Of a DNA stretch of 64,000 nucleotides, positions 57,521 through 64,000 are shown piece after piece (the stretch's first letter is position 1; every line of letters starts with the position of its first letter). The translations under genes were made by a program, and so were the position numbers. Below the pieces are notes generated by a model, which had not been told where the DNA came from, did not search any database, and worked only from the letters and a program-made list of their open reading frames with translations. The DNA comes from Elmis aenea (Eukaryota > Arthropoda > Insecta > Coleoptera > Elmidae), in the NCBI GenBank assembly GCA_947652605.1, contig OX393579.1:4650001-4714000 (forward strand), in the 5' to 3' direction.

Positions 57521-60500
57521 ATGGTTTTCTATGAGGTTACAAAGATATTTGGAAATAAATTTCCTCAACTGCTAGCAGTTTTCACTGGTAAGTTGCAGCT
57601 GTATTATTTTTTCGAACGTTTAAAAATATATTATTGGGTTAGTTTTACAACGCGTTAGATCCAGATTTCTTTAATTTTAGACACATATTTGAGGTTTATA
57701 TTAACCTTAACATTTGGCTTCGTATTTATAAAGGAGTTAGGGACACTGACATTCATTCTAATATTAATCTTATTAATGAACTAGTACACGATAAATTGAT
57801 TAGTAATTCTGTATGCTTTCATTTCAATATTATTTTAAGAGCGTTATATTAAAAGGATATAAGCAAATATTTGACGTTTAAATTAAACTTAACATTTAGT
57901 TTCGTATTCATAAAGAGACACAGACATTCATGTGTTAAAGAACAAGTACACTATGAATTGATTAGCAGTTATGTATGCTTTTATTTCAATATTATTTTAA
58001 AAGCGTTATATTAAAAGGATATAAGCTAAAACTAATTAATTGACCATTTATTACGAAGTGGTGTAATAAGTATTTGTTTTTTGAGTCTAGATATTTATGG
58101 GCTGGCATTTCAGTCGATTTTAAAATACTGATAGTCTTTCCACGTTTTTATGAATTTTAATATATATACATTTATAAAGCATGTTTTTTTTTAATCCACC
58201 ATACGATTTTTTTGCCAAGAAGGACCACTTTCATAATTATTGAACTGTAAAAATCATTCAATTTCAATAAATTTTACTCAGAAGCTGTACGATATAGTTG
58301 TATGTTTGGTATACTGATTTAAGTAATTCATTTCGATGTATAATAAACTACAAATTTTAAATTGAAAGGCACTTCTCTTATTTCTATGAATAATAACTCT
58401 TTAAAGCAAATCCATATCAGTTTCAAGATTGCAATCCGTTTTTTGTAGAATACTAAGAAAATTAAATTTACTGATAAAGGGACGAGAGTACTGGTACGAA
58501 ATTTTCCTTAATGTGCAACTCTTGGTAGTTTTTTAAATTAACCTCAACATATATTATTCCTTTGATTTCAAAGTAATTCCGAATCTTTCCGATTCTAATA
58601 AATTTTATGACGCATATAAATTTATTGCTTTAGTTCGTCCAATACAATGTCCAATTGTATTTATTTATTTAAAGCATAAAATATGTCGCTAAATTAAATT
58701 TTTTATATCACCAATTATGTGACTGTATTTAATGCATTTAACTAATAGTGTTTAACGACTTTCATAGAAATCTTGTTTCTTAAGCATGACTTCGCATAGT
58801 TTAATTTTATAACTACCTATATTAGTTTTAGTAAAATTCTGGTTTTAAATGTGATCAATCAGTTTTTAATTCAAGTGATGGAAATTTTTGAATATAAGGC
58901 GGAGAGAGGTCCATGCCCAATTTTAGTTATGAATAGATTAATCAAAATTAATCTTAAAATTGGCAAACAAATATAAAAGACTATAATTTCCATTTCCACA
59001 AAAATTTCTAATAAATACGTAAATAATTTTAAAAGTATTAAGTACAAAAACAAAATTTTGGAATGCTCTAAAAACCTAATGGATGTGGCCAATAGTTACC
59101 GTTAAAGAATATTTTTGCAAACCAACATTGGTTTTGTTACAATTTTTTACAGGGTGTTTTAGAAGAAATAGTAAATATTTTAGGAGCTGGTAGTACCTAT
59201 GGACCATTTTGAGTTAAAAAGTTCATACAAAAATGTGTCCAATTCTCAATGGTTAGGAAGATACAGCTGTATACTATTTTTTAATAGACGTCTCTTTTTA
59301 TCCATCCCCACAGACAAAAATCTAATGGTGTAAGGTCTGGGGTTGGTGGTCAATTAAAGTGACCATATCGATCGATATATTTTTCTGGTAATGTTAGAAT
59401 TAGATGATGTGTCACCTGACGGCTAGAATGTGCAGCTACACGTAGTATTGTAAATTAAGTTTGAGAGTACATTGAAGTTGGTGGTGGGATTTTTGAACAT
59501 GAATTTTGAACTATTGCTAATTTTATTCGTGTGTTTTTTTAATTATATTTATAATTTAAATAATCAATGAATGCAATGATCAACCTTTGTGAGGCTTTTT
59601 AAGGTTAACATTCAAACAGCTCTTTCTTGCCAACCATTGAGAAATGGACACATGTTTATATGCATTTTTTTACTCAAAATGATGCATACTACCAGCGCCC
59701 AAACTATTTGCTATTCCTCCTAAAACACCCCGTATAGACAATTTAATATTTTGAAATAGCTGAATAACGAAATATTTTTTTTTAGCTACGGTCAGCGCCA
59801 TCGCCGATGGAATGCACTACGGATGGACATCGCCAGCAATCCAAATACTACAATCACCCGGTTCCCCGGTACACCTCGAAGAATCCTACATCGTCTGGCT
59901 GGAAAACATCTACATGTTCGGCGGATTCGCCGGACTACCTGTCACCATATTCTGCGTGGACAAATTCGGCCGAAAAAAATCCATTCTAATCGCGGCAGTG
60001 CAAAACCTCATATCATGGATATTAATAGCAACCGCTACATCCGTGGAAGTACTTCTTGTGGCGCGATTCCTCTGCGGACTTGCCGGAGACGTCGCGTTCG
60101 TGTCAGGCCCGATGTACATAGGTGAAATAGCCGACAAGACATTCCGCGGGTTTCTGGGCGCCCTCATACTAGTCATGATGCTCGTTGGTATTTTGCTGGT
60201 GTACTGTGTCGTGCCGTTCGTCTCGATTCCCGTCTCTTCAGCCGTGGGTGCATCGTTCGTCCTTTTTCAACTTTGCACGTTTCCTTTCATGCCCGAATCT
60301 CCATACTACCTGCTCCTGAAAGGCAAATACGAGGAAGCTAGGAAAGCGCTTCAGATGCTCCGCGCCCAAGACGACGTCGAAAAAGAACTCGAAGAAATAG
60401 CAGCCGCTGTTAAGAGGCAAGCTTCTGAAAGAGGAAGACCTATAGATTTGCTGCTCGTCAAGAGCAACTTCAAAGCTGTGCTTATAATGACGGTTTTGAA

Positions 60501-61164
60501 CGCGTCCCAACACTTCAGCAGCATAAGTGTTATGTTGATGAACATCCACCTGATCCTAGGCGATGCGAATCCAATTTTCTCACCCAACACCACGTCCATC
60601 ATCTTCGGTGGTGTTATGCTGGTTGCTGGATCTATAGCAGCGCTTATGGTGGACAGATGTGGGCGAAAACGTCTCATCACCACCTCTAGCTTGCTAACAG
60701 GCTTATCCCTAGCGGTTCTTGCGTCCTATTTCGCCGTTAAAAACTCCGGAATCGACGTTACATCGTACAACTGGATCCCGGTAGCTTCGGTGATGGTATA
60801 CGCGGCCGTTTTCAAAGCCGGACTCGGGATAATACCCATTGTTATGACAGCAGAACTGTTTCCTACCAGCGTCAAGGCGATGGGGATGACATTATCCGAC
60901 TGCATGTACGTGATATTCGCTATCATATCAATCTACATGTATAATTACTTAGCTGACGCGTTTGGAATGCATGTGCCGTTCTTCATTTTCTCGGCTTCGT
61001 GCATATTCACGGCTCTTTTCGCGATATTTTTCATACCGGAAACAAAGGGCAAAACATTGGAAGAGATTCAGCTCATACTGAAAGGCAAACCGCTTCCTTC
61101 AAAGAAAAATTCGCTCAAAACAGAACCCGACATCAAAGGTATAGAATTAGGTAGCCACTTGTAA
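57521..61164 (+). CDS. Tret1-like facilitated sugar transporter (MFS sugar porter), two coding exons
   Basis: Predicted 481-residue, 12-helix plasma-membrane sugar carrier. Coding exons: 57521-57587 and 59786-61164 (67+1379 = 1446 bp); the intron is phase 1 with GTAAGT and TTTTTTTTTAG. The join gives LAVFTATVSAIADGMHYGWT, restoring the first helix typical of the family. Sugar-porter motifs are present: DKFGRKK (residues 81-87), RFLCGLAGDVAFVSGPMYIG then EIADKTFRG, PESPYYLL, DRCGRKR, and PETKGKTLEEI (440-450). The helix 7 segment reads QHFSSISVMLMN (from residue 264), where sugar porters usually have QQxSG, so substrate choice may differ; trehalose transport is not assured. The coding exon is clearly richer in GC than its surroundings. 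AATAAA follows at 61185. A second version of exon 1 lies at 49860. Confidence 0.93.
58274..59147. other. Intron of the transporter gene, no element seen
   Basis: AT-rich, without recognisable exons or transposon ends. The minus-strand frame at 58871-59092 is not supported. Confidence 0.45.
59150..59732 (-). mobile_element. Mariner-like element remnant with ~120 bp inverted ends and TA target site, in transporter intron
   Basis: The ends are TA|CAGGGTGTTTTAGAAG and CCTAAAACACCCCG|TA; the inverted arms run about 120 bp and share CAATGGTTRGSAAGA and GGTAGTA. On the minus strand around 59303-59360 the sequence translates to DRYGHFN, a stop, then PPTPDLTPLDFCLWGWIKRD, the block around the last catalytic Asp of Tc1/mariner-type transposases; the stop (TGA) sits where Trp is usual. 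Most of the transposase is deleted. This remnant links the CAGGGTG/TA elements of the window to the Tc1/mariner superfamily. Confidence 0.82.
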
Positions 61165-62755
61165 AATTAATTAGCCAATTTCACAATAAATTTGTGTCGA
61201 CTGAGACTGTACCTTAAGGTAAAGGACTGAAACTTTATTTGTTAATTTAATTGCGTAGGTTATTTTCCACTTAGTTCTTTATTGTGCCATTAAATCGATT
61301 ATCAAGTGATGGACATTGGATTCTTGAGGTCATATTAATATTAATTTAGCTGAAGCTTTGCTTGTTAAGATTTTATTTAAAGTGTTTACTTACGCGATGA
61401 CACAGTCATCAAAAATTACATGTTGACCTCAATATTGGAAATGTTTGAAAGATTAATTGTAAATTTAAGAAACCCGAACTAATTTTAAGTGTTATTGGAA
61501 CATGAATTTTTTATTTTGAGACTCATGTGATCGGCAGGTGATGAAATATGCATTAAGATAAAATCATTGTGATCTTAAAGTGTTCAAAATATATACTATT
61601 TCCATAATTATTTGTATATTAGTAGGAAATAAGAAACGAAACTTAATAGTTTATTAATCATTGTTATTATTTATTAACTAAGACTTTAAGCAAGTATATT
61701 TTCGATCCAGAAAACCCCGTAACACCAAATATTAAACCATTGTTATTTTCTTAGCATAAAAAATGTGTTATGGATACCTTTATAAGTTTTACTTCTTATC
61801 TTAAAGCAGTTCGTAGCATGTTGAGTAACAAGATAAATTTTTGTATTCAGTATAATACAACATATCAAACAAATAAAGACTGGTATATGCTAAAAATTGT
61901 TTGTTTTTAAAACTTACAACTCAGTGGCAAATAAACACTAAAAAAATAAATTGAATGAAGCTTAAATGGTATAATGAATTAAGGGAATTCCAATATAATT
62001 TTAATATAAAGCAAACGAAGACAACCTGGACTCTAAAAAATTATTATTAAATTATTAAAATTTACAGAATGTTTGTGGAAAATGTCATTAAACATAACAA
62101 AGTAGAACTCTATAGATTCATATCTTGTTGTCTTAAATATGATATAAGAATTAAAAAGGTTTGAAGAGTTAAATTAATCAATGTGTTATTGTTTAGTAAG
62201 AGTTAATAAACATTTATTGTTACTTTGTTAATGTAAAGTATAATAAAGTAAAACTTTAATGTTTATTATTACAAAAATGACTGTTAATTCATAATACAAA
62301 TTTCATACCATAAATGGAAACCTTTATAAAGCAATACGAAGTTGTTTGTTTCATTCTGATGTTTTGTTTTGTGAAAGTAACTTATAACCCAGTTTCTATG
62401 CTAAAAGTAATTTGTTTTCTCAGAGTGAAACAATTAAAAAATGCTTTTGTAAAGAAAAATATATTGCTAAATATTTTTCAATGTCAGTATGGTTTAAATG
62501 CTACAAAAATTAACCTTAGTTAAAGTGACCTACAAGATACTTGTGCCAAAAATTACATGCGAAAGTATTTATTGCTTCTCTATACAGCGAATGGATTTTT
62601 AAAAACTAAATGTTAAAGTAAATGAAGTAAATTGTGTACCAATAAAATAAAAAAGGATTTTTACAAACTGTATTATAATATTATAAAAAATGTATTATTG
62701 TTTAGTCAAATTTTAACGAAAATAAACTTTAAAGGTTAAAGAAAATGCGGTTAGG
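61165..62755. other. 3' flank of the transporter, AT-rich, no gene seen
   Basis: Begins with the probable 3' UTR (poly(A) signal AATAAA at 61185-61190). No further exon recognised. Confidence 0.45.
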
Positions 62756-64000
62756 TTGATAACTCAACAAAATGCACGCGAAAAAAACAGGGTTGGCCAA
62801 AAATGTTGGGAACTATTCTGTAGGGAGATAAATAAAACTATTATTACAATAAAACAAAATTGTTTAAGTGTGAAGCTACATTTTGGCGTACATTGCTTTT
62901 TTTACCGATGTATGTTTTTGTGTTACATAGTAATTCAAAAATTGTTTGGGTACAGAGTGCAGAGAAACAAGTTTGAGTTTGATTTTAAACAGAGCCGTAC
63001 TAGTTTTTTTATAAAATTTATTGAACCCGAACCCCCACAACTCCGCCACTGGTTGCTTGTGGGACTTGGATTGTGGTAACCAGTAAGGTGTTGCTGTATA
63101 CCAAATTTGGTTTAAATATATGTACTGGTTGAGAAACGGTTAAACATTATCGTTATTTTTTCGAAAATTTCAACACCCTGTATCTTTAAGATGAAGCGTT
63201 TTTGGACCCATGTTGATATCGAATATTCGCTTTAAAATAAGTTTTTCTATCGACTGTTAAAGTCCTGCTACTAAAAAGTAGACCACCCTGTATATCCAGT
63301 AATATAAAAAAATGTTGGTTCCTTTAAAATAAATGCCATCTTTTATTAGTCTCACAAGGAAAGTCAGAAAAAAATTAAGTCACCAAAATGCAGCTACTAC
63401 AGTTTATCAAAAACTTTATAAGGAACAGGTTTTTGCGTACAATTATTATTTACACCAATAAAGCTGTATAAAAAGGCTTTTAACCTACCCTGTCTATCAA
63501 AATAAAATTATCCGACATGTTTGAAAAATGTATTTTCTTGTATTTCCACTTAAAATACTTAGGCTTGATCAGTCAAAGCAACACTTATACATTTTAATGC
63601 ATAAAATAGACAACATCAGATCCTATAGTGCTACAGTTTTGCCTAGTTTAGGGTTTTAACATGTGTTATCTCTAACTGGTGCTTTGTGCAATGGGGTCTT
63701 AATTTCCGAAAAATTCTTCAAAAATCCTAAGCCTCTGCGGTCCCATTTAACATAAAACTGTTTCAGTTTTTAATTAGGTACCTTATTTATAGATTCAATT
63801 TCGTAATTTACATATCAAACCCTTAGGAAGTTTCAAATATTCATCAAATTAGATATACAGAAAATATTGTACCGCTTAATGCTTATATAACATGTGAACA
63901 ATTCCTTTCTCGACATTAAATAATGTCCTTACGTTTCGTCACCCCAAAGCAATCAATCTTACAGCGCTGAAAGATTTTACAGGATTATAACGGCCCAAAC
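62756..64000. other. Intergenic sequence with scattered transposon end motifs
   Basis: CAGGGTTGGCC at 62789, CAACACCCTGTATC near 63172 and GACCACCCTGTATATC near 63281 resemble ends of the CAGGGTG elements, but no two pair convincingly. The 107-codon frame at 62756-63079 has no recognised protein. Confidence 0.4.

Noticed and set aside
59823..60125. Arg-rich 100-codon frame overlapping the transporter
   Set aside because: Alternate-frame shadow of the main exon, which carries all sugar-porter motifs.
62756..63079. 107-codon frame near the end of the window
   Set aside because: No domain, no splice context, and flanked by transposon end motifs.

Overview
This is a piece of an AT-rich animal genome, almost certainly an insect and perhaps a beetle (the order is an inference). 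Evidence: genes with introns bounded by GT/AG, a cluster of insect-type UDP-glycosyltransferase (UGT) genes with C-terminal membrane anchors, an insect-type Tret1-like sugar transporter, and dense remnants of mariner-like, hAT-like, Helitron-like and LINE elements. No bacterial features, CRISPR arrays, rRNA or tRNA genes were recognised.

Layout. 1-20773 is one satellite DNA array built from two interleaved monomer families (about 141 bp and about 160 bp) in higher-order repeats of 1266, 1407, 1574 and 1715 bp; a large part of it is repeated once more about 12 kb downstream. 20774-20973 is a run of exactly 200 N, so the link between satellite and gene region is only a scaffold join. 20974-25435 holds transposon remnants, including a 1.8 kb fold-back element with near-mirror arms, and a short tandem array of a 147 bp G-rich repeat. 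25436-46005 is a UGT cluster: the last two exons of UGT-1 (+), complete UGT-2 (+), complete UGT-3 (-), UGT-4 (+, intact except for one in-frame stop) and complete UGT-5 (+). 46006-57173 is mostly gene-free and carries LINE and DNA-transposon debris plus a duplicated first exon at 49860. 57174-61164 is the sugar transporter gene. 61165-64000 is AT-rich with no gene recognised.

How the genes fit together. All UGTs share one exon plan with introns in phases 1, 1 and 2 and a third exon of exactly 220 bp, so they arose by local duplication; UGT-4 and UGT-5 are the youngest pair. They are predicted ER membrane enzymes that move sugar from a UDP-sugar to small lipophilic compounds such as plant toxins, pigments, hormones or insecticides. 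All end in a KKXX ER-retrieval tail. UGT-3 has Gln in place of the catalytic His, UGT-4 has a TGA in place of a Trp codon, and UGT-5 has Gln in place of His in the sugar-nucleotide loop, so the cluster appears to be diversifying and partly decaying. The transporter is an unrelated neighbour of the sugar porter family; a near copy of its promoter and first coding exon lies 7.66 kb upstream and could serve as an alternative start.
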